DNA of 64,000 bases from NCBI GenBank assembly GCA_015061685.1, contig SUWD01000012.1, positions 1 to 64,000 of the forward strand. The letters are read 5' to 3'. This DNA comes from Lentisphaerota bacterium (lineage in GTDB: Bacteria > Verrucomicrobiota > Lentisphaeria > Victivallales > Victivallaceae). The notes under the pieces were generated by a model that was given only the letters and a program-made list of their open reading frames with translations, ran no database searches and was not told where the DNA came from. Both the position numbers and the translations under genes were made by a program. Of this stretch, positions 17,382 through 26,087 are shown piece by piece. Within the stretch, counting starts at the first letter, position 1; each line of letters begins with the position of its first letter.

Positions 17382-18356
17382 ATGGCAAACGGTAACTTTT
17401 TCAAACATTGGCCGACGATGCTGCTCGGGTTGATCGTGGCACTGATCCTGCTGACGGCGGTTTTTTCGTTCCAGCTCAATCAGACCGAAATCGCAGTGGT
17501 AACAACATTCGGCAGACCTTCCGTGGTGGAAGATCCCGGCTTGCACTTCCGCTGGCCCTATCCTTTCCAGAAGGTTTATCGTTTCGATAAACGCATCCGC
17601 TGTTACGAGGGAAGCAGCGGCAAACAGGAGGAAACCGTTACCAAAGACGGTCACAATATCATCGTCGGGATCTACGTCAACTACCGCATCAGCAATGTTG
17701 AACTCTTTTTCAGCAAACTGCAGGATATCCCCAATGCCGAAGATGTGCTCAATACCCTGATGCGGAGTGCGAAAAATGCCGCATTCGGTCAAAAAGATTT
17801 CGGTCAGATCATCGTTTACGAGGGTGATATCGCCGCCGAAGCAAAGAGTGTTAAAGATGCCGCTCCGGCAAAGGCTGTGAAAAATGCTTCCGAATTGAAT
17901 TCCGTGATCTCCTCGATCAAGGCAACTCTCGCCAGAGATACGCAGAATTTCGGTATCGAGATCATCGATGTCGGTATCAACAACCTCGGAGTCCCGAAAA
18001 CTGTTACCGAAAAAGTTTTTGAGCGGATGATCGCTGAAAGAAAGCAATTCTCCGACAGTTATCTCGCCGAGGGCCGCAGCAAAGCTGCCCAGATCCGGGT
18101 GGATGCCGATTTGAAACGGGATAAAGATATCGCCATCGCCAAAGCCGATGCCCTCAAACTGCGGGCAGAGGGTGACGCCGCCGCCGCAGAATACTACAAA
18201 GAATTTGCCAAAGATCCCGAACTTGCCGAGTTCCTCCGCAAGATCGAAGCTCTCCGGGAAATGCTTAAAGGCCGTACCACTTTGGTCGTAGATACCAAAA
18301 TGCCGCCATTCGATATCCTCAATCCCGATACCGTGATCCCCGGAACAAATAAGTAA
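17382..18356 (+). CDS. SPFH/band-7 protein, HflC-like
   Basis: A 324-residue protein with one N-terminal membrane segment (MLLGLIVALILLTAVFSF), then the SPFH domain with the typical start QTEIAVVTTFGRPSVVEDPG and LHFRWPYPFQKVYRFDKRI. The C-terminal helix has the stomatin/HflC pattern ERKQFSDSYLAEGRSKAAQI followed by RAEGDAAAAEYYKEFAKDPE. Length and topology match HflC, which assembles with HflK around FtsH and modulates it; no FtsH gene is in the window. It lies 50 bp after the first SPFH gene and 10 bp before the third, so all three are probably made together. Confidence 0.9.
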   Translation: MANGNFFKHWPTMLLGLIVALILLTAVFSFQLNQTEIAVVTTFGRPSVVEDPGLHFRWPYPFQKVYRFDKRIRCYEGSSGKQEETVTKDGHNIIVGIYVNYRISNVELFFSKLQDIPNAEDVLNTLMRSAKNAAFGQKDFGQIIVYEGDIAAEAKSVKDAAPAKAVKNASELNSVISSIKATLARDTQNFGIEIIDVGINNLGVPKTVTEKVFERMIAERKQFSDSYLAEGRSKAAQIRVDADLKRDKDIAIAKADALKLRAEGDAAAAEYYKEFAKDPELAEFLRKIEALREMLKGRTTLVVDTKMPPFDILNPDTVIPGTNK

Positions 18357-18366
18357 GGGTGGTAAA

Positions 18367-19500
18367 ATGGAGGAAAACAAAAGCGTAATCACCAATGAAT
18401 TTGACCGCAGCGGCCGTTATGACGCCGGTCTTAAATCATTGGCAAAAAGTTTGAGGGTGGCGTTTTTACTGCTGCTTATCGGTATTATCGCCACGTTGAT
18501 CTACTTCGTCAGCGGAGCCGGATACTTCTCCGTCGAGCCGCAGCAGGCGGTCATCGTTACCCGGTTCGGCAAAATCGTCGGTACTTATACCACCGGCGGT
18601 CACTGGTTTCTGCCTTACCCGGTGAATCAATTCATCCGGATCCAGACCAGTCAGCAGCTTCTGGAGATCGATTTTGCCGCCGCTCCTGCTCAAGGTGGAG
18701 ATGCGGCACCGTCCTTTGAACCCGGCAGAGATCAGTATGTTATTACCGGTGATGCCAATATCGTTCACAGTGCCTGGACGATCACCTACCGGGTCGATGA
18801 TCCGGAAAATTACTACCTCAATCTGCTCACCCCGGAATTTCCTGTGGTCAACGGCAAAGTTATGCCCGACGATGAATTTGTCGATCTTGACGGTATGACC
18901 GGCACCCGCGGTCCGGTAACTTTCCTGCGGAATCTTTTCCGCCGGTCAGTAATTACCGTCACTGCCGAAGCCAAAGTTGATGACATTCTCTATGAAGGAC
19001 AGGTCAATTACAGCGAAAATGTCCGTCGTGAATTTGTCCGGCTGGTCAATCAGAGCAATTGCGGGATCGTTATCGAGAGCGTTGCTCTCAACCGGATCTA
19101 TCCTCCGGCAAGCACCAAGACCGCCTTTGAGGAGGTTACTTCCGCTGCCAATACCAGTTCATCCGAGTTGAGCAATGCCAAAGCTTACAAAGTTGAGCAG
19201 GAAAATGAAGCCAAAGCTGTTGCCGCCGCTTTGAAAGGCAATGCCGCAGCTTACAAAGAGAGCGTGGAAAACCAGCTTAAAGCTCAAAGTGAATACTTTA
19301 ATAAGATTTATGCCCAGCACAGACAGTATCCCGGTACTCTGACCATGGCTCTTTATACTGAAATGCTTCAGCAGGCCGCTGAAAATATGAGCAGTGGAGA
19401 TAAATTCATGCTCGCTCCCGGCAGCAAGAGTTTGTGGCTGAAACTTAATCCCGAACCGAAAAAAGCCGCCGCCGCTCCCGGTGCAAAGGAGGGTAACTGA
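18367..19500 (+). CDS. SPFH/band-7 protein, HflK-like
   Basis: A 377-residue protein with a single membrane segment (AFLLLLIGIIATLIYFVSGAG) and an SPFH domain starting VEPQQAVIVTRFGKIVGTY, with TTGGHWFLPYPVNQFIRI. The C-terminal half is an Ala/Glu/Lys-rich coiled region, ending in an Ala/Pro-rich tail. It has the N-cytoplasmic single-span layout of HflK. It starts 10 bp after the HflC-like gene and ends two bases before the metal-pump gene, giving tight translational linkage. Partner identity (FtsH or another protein) cannot be inferred from the window. Confidence 0.88.
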   Translation: MEENKSVITNEFDRSGRYDAGLKSLAKSLRVAFLLLLIGIIATLIYFVSGAGYFSVEPQQAVIVTRFGKIVGTYTTGGHWFLPYPVNQFIRIQTSQQLLEIDFAAAPAQGGDAAPSFEPGRDQYVITGDANIVHSAWTITYRVDDPENYYLNLLTPEFPVVNGKVMPDDEFVDLDGMTGTRGPVTFLRNLFRRSVITVTAEAKVDDILYEGQVNYSENVRREFVRLVNQSNCGIVIESVALNRIYPPASTKTAFEEVTSAANTSSSELSNAKAYKVEQENEAKAVAAALKGNAAAYKESVENQLKAQSEYFNKIYAQHRQYPGTLTMALYTEMLQQAAENMSSGDKFMLAPGSKSLWLKLNPEPKKAAAAPGAKEGN

Positions 19501-19502
19501 TT

Positions 19503-21578
19503 ATGAGTGAAAATATCCATCAGCATGAAAATTGTTCCTGCGGTCACGACCACGAACACCACCATCATGAAAATTGTTCCTGCGGTCATGACCACGAACA
19601 CCACCATCATGATCACTGTTCCTGCGGTCACGACCACGGCAAAGAAGACAGCACCTGTATCTGCGGTCACGATCACAAAGCTGAAGGCGGCGTCGGTCAC
19701 GACCGCAGCATGGGCAGAGTCTGTTTCGCACTTGTCGGCGGTATTTTAACTGCCAACTCTTTTATTATGAATTCACTGCTCCCGGAGCAGGAGTTCGCGG
19801 CAAATATGTCGGCACTTTTCGGTGCTTTCATCCTTGCTCTGCCGATCATTATCACTGCGGTCAAAGATCTTGTCCGCGGTAAAGTCTATATGAATGAATT
19901 GGTCGCTCTGGCAATTTTAGCAGCTCTGGTCAAGGCGGATTTCCAGACCGCCGGTATCATTGCCTTTTTCCTGCTGGTAACGATCATTATTGAAACCCGT
20001 ACCGCCAGCGGTGCCCAGCGTTCGATCGAGGAACTGATCAAACTTACTCCCAATACCGCCAATCTCATCACTCCGGATGGCAGTGAAAAAGAGGTTGCCG
20101 CACAGGATTTGAAAGTCGGTGACCGCATCCGCATCCGTCCCGGTGAGAATTTCCCGGTTGACGGCAGGATCGTTTCCGGTGAAAGTACCGTCAATCAGGC
20201 GTCGATCACCGGTGAATCCGTCCCCGTTGAAAAGGTCGCCGGTGAAGATGTTTTCGCCGGTACCCAGAACCTGACCGGTGCGGTGGAAGTCACCGTTACC
20301 AAAGTCGGCGGCGATACTACGCTCGGCAAGGTCAAAGAGATGATCATGCAGGCGGAAGCCAGCCGCACTCCGGTGGTGCGGATCATCGACCGTTATGCCG
20401 GATATTACACTCCGACAGTGTTGATGGTCGCCTGGATCACCTGGTGGTTCAGCAGAGATATGAATTCTGTGATCGCCTTTCTGGTGATCGCCTGTCCGTG
20501 TGCGGTGGTGCTTGCCACTCCGACGGCGGTGGTTGCGGCGGTTGCCGCTGCCGCACGTTTGGGTATATTCATCAAGAATATCAGCCATCTTGAATTGGCA
20601 AGCCGGATCTCCGCCTTTGTCTTTGACAAAACCGGTACTCTGACCGATGGTTTGCTCTCCGTGGTCAAACTGCAGGGTGCAGAGGGCGTTTCCCCCGCCG
20701 AATTGCTCGGCTGTGCCGCTTCGGTGGAGCGTTTCAGTAACCACCCGACCGCTCTGGCGATCGTCAAACTTGCCAATGAAGCGGAACTCAAACTGGATGA
20801 AGTGACCGGATTTACCGAAGTCCACGGCAGAGGTGTTTCCGGTACGGCAAATAATTCGATTTACCGGGTCGGCCGTGCCAACTGGATGCGGGACAATGGT
20901 TTGAATGTGCCGGAGAGCGATCCGGAAGAGGCCGCCGGTATGAGTGTGGTCTATGTGAGTAAAGATGATAAAGTTCTGGGCTGGATCGGTTTCCGTGACA
21001 AGATCCGCAAAGAGTCCCAGGTGCTTCTTTCCGATCTCCGCCGTCTGGGTGTGCGTTACTGTGCGATGGTCACCGGTGACCGTCAGTCAGTTGCTGAAGA
21101 TGTAGCTGCCCAGTTGAGCATTGATGAATTCAAAAGCGGATGTCTCCCGGAAACCAAAGTGGAATTTGTGGAGAATGTCAAGCGTGATCATACTGTCGCC
21201 GTCGTCGGTGACGGTGTTAACGACGCTCCGGCACTTGCCGCCGGTGACTTGGGTATCGCCATGGGAGCCATCGGCAGTGACATTGCGATCAACAGTGCTT
21301 CTGTGGCATTGATGACCAACGATCTGCGTCGTATCGCAATGCTGATATTCCTGGCGAAAAAATCACAGGTGATAATCAATCAGAATTTGATTTTCGGTAT
21401 GCTTTTCGTCTTTGGCGGTATGATTCTTTCCATCGTCGGTCTGATGACTCCGATCTGGGCGGCGGTGATCCATGCCGGCAGTACGCTGGTCATTGTTTTC
21501 AACAGTGCCCGTCTGGTGCGTACCGGTGAAGAATTGACTCTGGCGGAGAAGCCGGAAACAGATAATAAATTGTCGTAA
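19503..21578 (+). CDS. P1B-type heavy-metal ATPase with His/Cys repeat N-terminus
   Basis: A 691-residue metal-transporting ATPase. Instead of a CxxC ferredoxin-like metal domain it has an N-terminal tail with repeats of CSCGHDHEHHHH, then CICGHDH. The core motifs are TGES (about 236), the membrane metal site CPC (331-333), phosphorylated Asp375 in DKTGT, and GDGVNDAPA. The last membrane pair reads HAGSTLVIVFNSARL, where Zn/Cd pumps usually carry a conserved Asp and Co pumps HEGGT, so the exported metal is unclear; Zn or Cu are best guesses. Only two bases separate it from the SPFH gene, and the ABC genes follow. Confidence 0.93.
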   Translation: MSENIHQHENCSCGHDHEHHHHENCSCGHDHEHHHHDHCSCGHDHGKEDSTCICGHDHKAEGGVGHDRSMGRVCFALVGGILTANSFIMNSLLPEQEFAANMSALFGAFILALPIIITAVKDLVRGKVYMNELVALAILAALVKADFQTAGIIAFFLLVTIIIETRTASGAQRSIEELIKLTPNTANLITPDGSEKEVAAQDLKVGDRIRIRPGENFPVDGRIVSGESTVNQASITGESVPVEKVAGEDVFAGTQNLTGAVEVTVTKVGGDTTLGKVKEMIMQAEASRTPVVRIIDRYAGYYTPTVLMVAWITWWFSRDMNSVIAFLVIACPCAVVLATPTAVVAAVAAAARLGIFIKNISHLELASRISAFVFDKTGTLTDGLLSVVKLQGAEGVSPAELLGCAASVERFSNHPTALAIVKLANEAELKLDEVTGFTEVHGRGVSGTANNSIYRVGRANWMRDNGLNVPESDPEEAAGMSVVYVSKDDKVLGWIGFRDKIRKESQVLLSDLRRLGVRYCAMVTGDRQSVAEDVAAQLSIDEFKSGCLPETKVEFVENVKRDHTVAVVGDGVNDAPALAAGDLGIAMGAIGSDIAINSASVALMTNDLRRIAMLIFLAKKSQVIINQNLIFGMLFVFGGMILSIVGLMTPIWAAVIHAGSTLVIVFNSARLVRTGEELTLAEKPETDNKLS
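19527..19640 (+). repeat. in-frame 42-bp tandem repeat in the metal-pump gene
   Basis: Two nearly identical 42-bp units (19527-19568 and 19569-19610) and a partial third encode the His/Cys repeats ENCSCGHDHEHHHH. The near identity at DNA level suggests recent slippage or unequal recombination, so copy number may vary between strains. Confidence 0.88.
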
Positions 21579-21590
21579 GAGGGATTTTTC

Positions 21591-22796
21591 ATGGAACGAA
21601 ATTATGAACCGGTGGTTCAGGCGGTCGGCCTGACCAAAATGTTCCGGGATTTCTGGCACCGCCCCAAGGCCCGGGCGGTGAACGGCATTGATTTTGAGAT
21701 CAAGCCGGGTGAAGTCGTCGGTTTGCTCGGCCCCAATGGTTCGGGTAAATCCACCACAGTGAAAATGCTGCTCGGTCTGCTCTATCCGACCGGCGGCAGA
21801 GTTACTGTTTTCGGTAAGTCGCCCCGGGCGGTGGAAACCAAACGGGAAATCGGCTATCTGCCCGAAGAATCTTACCTGTACAAATTCCTTACTGCGGAAG
21901 AAACGCTGGACTTTTTCGGTTCGCTTTTCAACATCTCCCCGGAAGACCGCAAACGCCGTATCGATCAGCTTCTGGATATGGTCGGTCTGGATCATGCCCG
22001 TTACCGCCGGGTAGGGGAATTTTCCAAAGGTATGGCGCGTCGTATCGGTTTGGCACAGGCGATGATCAATGACCCGGCATTTCTGATTCTGGATGAACCG
22101 ACCAGCGGTCTTGACCCTTTGGGCTGCCGGGAGGTCAAAGATCTGATACTCGCTCTGAAAAAACGCGGCAAAACGGTGCTTATCACCAGTCATTTGCTCA
22201 GCGATGTCGAGGATATCTGCGACCGGGTCATTATTCTTTACGGCGGTCAGATCCGTGCCGAGGGTGCATTGGATGATCTTCTTACCGTCAGTGACAAGAC
22301 CCGGATCATGACTCCGCAGCTGCCGAAAGAGGCGATGGACAAACTTCTGGCCCTGCTCCGGGAAAATCTCCATGGAGAGGAATTCAAAGTTGACCATCCC
22401 CGCCGCACGCTGGAGGAATTTTTCCTTGATGTCATCACCCAGGCACGCAATGAAAGCGTGGAAACGGCCGGTGTTTCCGGCAGCGGCGGTATCGCAGATT
22501 ACCTTGCCAACGGCGATAACGTTGACAAAGAGGATAAAAATGCGGTGCTTGATTCGCTTTTGAAAAATCCGGTCGCTCCCGCTCCGGCGGCAAAGACCGT
22601 TGAAGAAGATAAGTCCGATGTTGTCCCGGAAAGCACTTCTGCGGATGACAAGATCGCCTCGGCACTCGGCATTGCCGAACCGGAAGTGCCGCAAGTCAAT
22701 CCCGTTGCAGAAGAAGATACTGCGGCACAGCAGGAGGCTCTCCAGCGTGCCAATGACAAGCTTGATTCTCTGCTCGGCGGCAAATCAGGTGAATGA
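21591..22796 (+). CDS. ABC transporter ATP-binding protein with acidic C-terminal tail
   Basis: A 401-residue ATPase. Walker A is GPNGSGKST, the signature is FSKGMARRIGLAQA (SKGM in place of SGGQ), and Walker B/D-loop is FLILDEPTSGLDP, with TSH as the switch His. After about residue 300 there is an extra Asp/Glu/Ala-rich region of about 100 residues with no known fold. The core belongs to the DrrA/CcmA-like export ATPases. It overlaps the permease gene by four bases (ATGA), so the two form one transporter, and it starts 12 bp after the metal pump. Substrate unknown. Confidence 0.92.
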   Translation: MERNYEPVVQAVGLTKMFRDFWHRPKARAVNGIDFEIKPGEVVGLLGPNGSGKSTTVKMLLGLLYPTGGRVTVFGKSPRAVETKREIGYLPEESYLYKFLTAEETLDFFGSLFNISPEDRKRRIDQLLDMVGLDHARYRRVGEFSKGMARRIGLAQAMINDPAFLILDEPTSGLDPLGCREVKDLILALKKRGKTVLITSHLLSDVEDICDRVIILYGGQIRAEGALDDLLTVSDKTRIMTPQLPKEAMDKLLALLRENLHGEEFKVDHPRRTLEEFFLDVITQARNESVETAGVSGSGGIADYLANGDNVDKEDKNAVLDSLLKNPVAPAPAAKTVEEDKSDVVPESTSADDKIASALGIAEPEVPQVNPVAEEDTAAQQEALQRANDKLDSLLGGKSGE

Positions 22797-24280
22797 TGAA
22801 AGCGTTTCGTGCGATTGTAGCTTTGACCTTCCGCAATGCGATGCGGTCCCACATATTCCAGCTGCTGCTGGTGCTGCTGCTGCTCTGCGTGACGGTGATC
22901 CCGATTTCGGTTTCCGTGGGTAAAACCGAAGACCTGATCCGGGTTTCACTGCTTTACAGTCTGTGGTCGGTAAGTGCGATTCTGGCACTTTCTTCGCTGT
23001 GGCTGGGCTGTTATATCATGTCGCATGATATTGACAGTTACCAGATCCACATGGTGGTTTCCAAACCGGTTTCCAGGATCACTGTCTGGCTGGGAAAATG
23101 GGTGGGGATCAACCTGATCAATATCGTTCTGCTGCTGATTTCCGGATTGGTGGTTTACGGCGTGGTCATGTACCGTTACCAGAGTGCCGGAGAGGAGGAT
23201 ATCCGCTTCTCCGAAAGGGCTCAGGCAAGGAGAAATGCTGAATCCGAGCGTGACCGTATCCGCAATCAGATCCTGGTCGGCAGACGCAGTTACATGCCGG
23301 AAAAACGTGATCCGGAAGCCGCCGCACAGGAAGCTGTCCGCCGCCGGGTGATCGATCTGCAGAAAGAGGGAAAGGTGTTGAGTGATGAAGAAATTCAGAA
23401 AATGTACACCGATTACAAAGAGCAGATAGACCAGCTGCCCGTGGAGGTCATCCCCATCGAAGTGGATGCCAACGGCAGACCGCTGGCGGTCAATTCCCAT
23501 ACCTGGGTTTTCAAAAATATTCCGGAAGATCTGAATAAAAAAGCGGTGGTACTCCGTTTCCGTCCCTATCTGAATAAGATCGCCAGTGAAGATCAGCGTT
23601 TAAGTACGATGTGGTGGGCGGTACAGAATCCGGTACTGGTCAAAAGTGCCGGAGAGGATGGTTCTTTCCGGGCGGTAACTGATGAACCGGAGAGCTATTT
23701 TACCGGGGAATTCCATGAGATCCCCCTGCCGTACAACGTTGAGGACATGCCTCAAGGTATGGTCGGTGAAGATGGGACCGTCAAAATCCGGGTGATCAAT
23801 GCCGATATCCAGAAAGGAAAACACTACTATCAGGTCAATGACGGCCCGAAACTGCTGGTGCCGGTCTGCAGTTTTGAGATGAATTATCTGCGTGCGATGG
23901 CGGCTATGATCCTGCAGTTGATGCTGCTTTCCGGTCTGGCATGTGCATTCGGCGGATTTCTGACCATGCCGACAGCGATATTCATGGTGGCAAGTTATTT
24001 GCTTTTCGGTTCGCTCTCCATGGTGCTGACAGATTCCAGTTTCTACGTCTCAACGGCGTGGGATCATCTCGGTCAATTTCTGGCCCAGGCTCTGCTGCTG
24101 ATCGTCATACCGCTGCAGAATTTTGATGTTACCAATCTGCTTTCCGGCGGGGATCTTATCGAATTTTCCCTGCTTGGTGAATTGTTTTTCAACTACTTCC
24201 TGCTGCGTGGAGTGCCGCTCTTTGTTCTGGGCATCTGGCTTTACGTGCGGCGTGAATTGGGATCGGCGGTGAGAAAATGA
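22793..24280 (+). CDS. ABC transporter permease
   Basis: A 495-residue ABC-2-like membrane protein. Hydrophobic segments lie near residues 20-40 and 60-80, near 105-125 (IVLLLISGLVVYGVVMYRY), and several between about 365 and 485. A large soluble loop of some 200 residues lies between, with a charged helix early on (QARRNAESERDRIRNQI). This layout is seen in permeases with a big periplasmic domain. It overlaps the ATPase gene and the following gene by four bases each, so the three products are probably made together as one complex. Transported substrate unknown. Confidence 0.85.
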   Translation: MMKAFRAIVALTFRNAMRSHIFQLLLVLLLLCVTVIPISVSVGKTEDLIRVSLLYSLWSVSAILALSSLWLGCYIMSHDIDSYQIHMVVSKPVSRITVWLGKWVGINLINIVLLLISGLVVYGVVMYRYQSAGEEDIRFSERAQARRNAESERDRIRNQILVGRRSYMPEKRDPEAAAQEAVRRRVIDLQKEGKVLSDEEIQKMYTDYKEQIDQLPVEVIPIEVDANGRPLAVNSHTWVFKNIPEDLNKKAVVLRFRPYLNKIASEDQRLSTMWWAVQNPVLVKSAGEDGSFRAVTDEPESYFTGEFHEIPLPYNVEDMPQGMVGEDGTVKIRVINADIQKGKHYYQVNDGPKLLVPVCSFEMNYLRAMAAMILQLMLLSGLACAFGGFLTMPTAIFMVASYLLFGSLSMVLTDSSFYVSTAWDHLGQFLAQALLLIVIPLQNFDVTNLLSGGDLIEFSLLGELFFNYFLLRGVPLFVLGIWLYVRRELGSAVRK

Positions 24281-25944
24281 ACAGATTTCGCAATATGACT
24301 TTGATCCTGGTACTGTTTCTGATCACTCTGGGCGTCTTTTACGGCATCCGGAGGATCGAGTATCGTATGGACAACACCATCAATGAAAACCGACTCCGTT
24401 TCACAGGAGAAGTCACCGATGCTCCTCCGGCAGTGGTTTTCACCACCGTCGCACTGGGCAGTTTCCGGGGGTTGCTGGCAGATATTCTCTGGCTCCGTTC
24501 GGAAACGCTTAAGAGCAAAAAGAATTATTTTGAGATGGTTCAGCTGGCACGGTGGATCACCGATTTGCAGCCGAATTATTCGGCAGGTACCGCTTATCTG
24601 GCGTGGAATCTGGCATACAATATCTCCGTAACCAGTTCCAGTAAGGAAGACCGCTGGTATTGGGTCAATGAGGGGGTCAAGCTTATCCGGGACAAAGCGA
24701 TGCTTTACAACCCGGATGATCCGATGATCTACCGGGAACTGGCGTGGATTTTTCTGCACAAAATGGGTAATCTCATGGACGATGCCAACTTGTATTACAA
24801 AAACCAGATGGCGATCGAGATGACCAATATTCTGGCAAGCACCACCCCTGATTGGGAGAAGCTTGCCGCAGCTCCGGCTGATAAAGAAGAATTGATGAAA
24901 CTCTATCCGGAGGATCATCCGCTGTGGAAGAAAATCGCCGATGCCGGAATCAAAGAAAAAGATAAAGATATTTATGAATCTCTTTACGATGCTTTCCGTG
25001 CCGGAAATCCGACCGGGGATGATAAAGTGGAAGTTATTGCCGGTCTTCCGGATGTGCTGCGTCTGCATCTGACGGCGGAGGAATTTGCCAATCTGGATTC
25101 CTACTTCCGCGGACAGCTGCTCCGGCTCCGGTTGAAACTTGATCCCCGCCGCATGGTGGAAATGGACAAAATATATGGAAAAATGGATTGGCGTGTCCCC
25201 GAATCACAGGGAGTCTATTGGGCAACCATCGGTCTGGAAAAGAGTCTCGCAAACGGCAAGAAACCGGATATCAACTGTCTGCGTCATATCAGTCACGGTT
25301 TGCAGGCGGGATTCAAAAGCGGCAGAATTCTGGAGTTTGATATGGGGGGGCGTTATATCCAGATGGTTCCCAACTTCAATCTGGTCGATTCTGCGTACGA
25401 GTGGTTCGGCAAGGGCGAAGATGAGTTCTCCGACAGTGGAGCCGGAAGCAGTTTCCGCAGTGGTAAAATCAACTTCCTCAAAGATTCCATTCCGCTGATC
25501 TATCTCAATGTAAGTATCTCCAAAGCCCAGGAGCTTTTTGATAAATTGCAGCAGATCGACGGCCCCCAGAAAGGCGGTGATCTCTCCGGCTTTGTGTTGA
25601 CCAATCTGACTGAAGATATCCGGGATGCCGACCTCAAAAAAGCCAGTGCCGTTATCAGCGGTTATATTTACCGGGCGATTCTTGACATGCTTTACGGCAA
25701 TGAGAAAGAAGCGGCAACTTACGCCGATACCGCCCGTCAGCTGCATGTGTTTTATTCCAATCAGAATAAAGATATTGAACGCAATACCCTGCCGCCTTTC
25801 CAGATCATGGTCAAAGGTATATTGCAGAATATGCTGGCAAATCTGCCCGAAAATGACCGCCGCAAACTTGAGGCTGTTATTGAGAATCAGATGGCAGAGC
25901 AGGATGCCGAAAAACGTTTGCTTAAGGAGACAACCGCGATGTGA
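24277..25944 (+). CDS. membrane-anchored helical-repeat protein, partner of the ABC transporter
   Basis: A 555-residue protein with one N-terminal membrane anchor (MTLILVLFLITLGVFYGI), then a long helical soluble part. ADILWLRSETLKSKKNYFEM and ARWITDLQPNYSAGTAYLAW suggest TPR-like helical pairs, though no clean TPR consensus is seen. Its start overlaps the permease stop (ATGA), a strong sign of a shared function. I know no characterised homologue. It ends the seven-gene run; the next gene is 143 bp away. A role holding or feeding substrate at the periplasmic or cytoplasmic face is inference. Confidence 0.72.
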   Translation: MNRFRNMTLILVLFLITLGVFYGIRRIEYRMDNTINENRLRFTGEVTDAPPAVVFTTVALGSFRGLLADILWLRSETLKSKKNYFEMVQLARWITDLQPNYSAGTAYLAWNLAYNISVTSSSKEDRWYWVNEGVKLIRDKAMLYNPDDPMIYRELAWIFLHKMGNLMDDANLYYKNQMAIEMTNILASTTPDWEKLAAAPADKEELMKLYPEDHPLWKKIADAGIKEKDKDIYESLYDAFRAGNPTGDDKVEVIAGLPDVLRLHLTAEEFANLDSYFRGQLLRLRLKLDPRRMVEMDKIYGKMDWRVPESQGVYWATIGLEKSLANGKKPDINCLRHISHGLQAGFKSGRILEFDMGGRYIQMVPNFNLVDSAYEWFGKGEDEFSDSGAGSSFRSGKINFLKDSIPLIYLNVSISKAQELFDKLQQIDGPQKGGDLSGFVLTNLTEDIRDADLKKASAVISGYIYRAILDMLYGNEKEAATYADTARQLHVFYSNQNKDIERNTLPPFQIMVKGILQNMLANLPENDRRKLEAVIENQMAEQDAEKRLLKETTAM

Positions 25945-26087
25945 TTTTTTGAATCGGTTCCGATTGTCTTCTTTTCAGTGCGGTTCCCGGTAAGCTGAAA
26001 CCGGGGATCGCCGCAAAAAACGTTTTCAGCAAAATCGACAGGTACGCCGGTTTTTTCAGGAGCGTACATATATTTTTGGGGAATAAA

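Noticed and set aside
21363-22694. 443-residue open frame opposite the metal pump and ABC ATPase
   Set aside because: Spans the antisense of two genes with intact motifs and has no recognisable domain.
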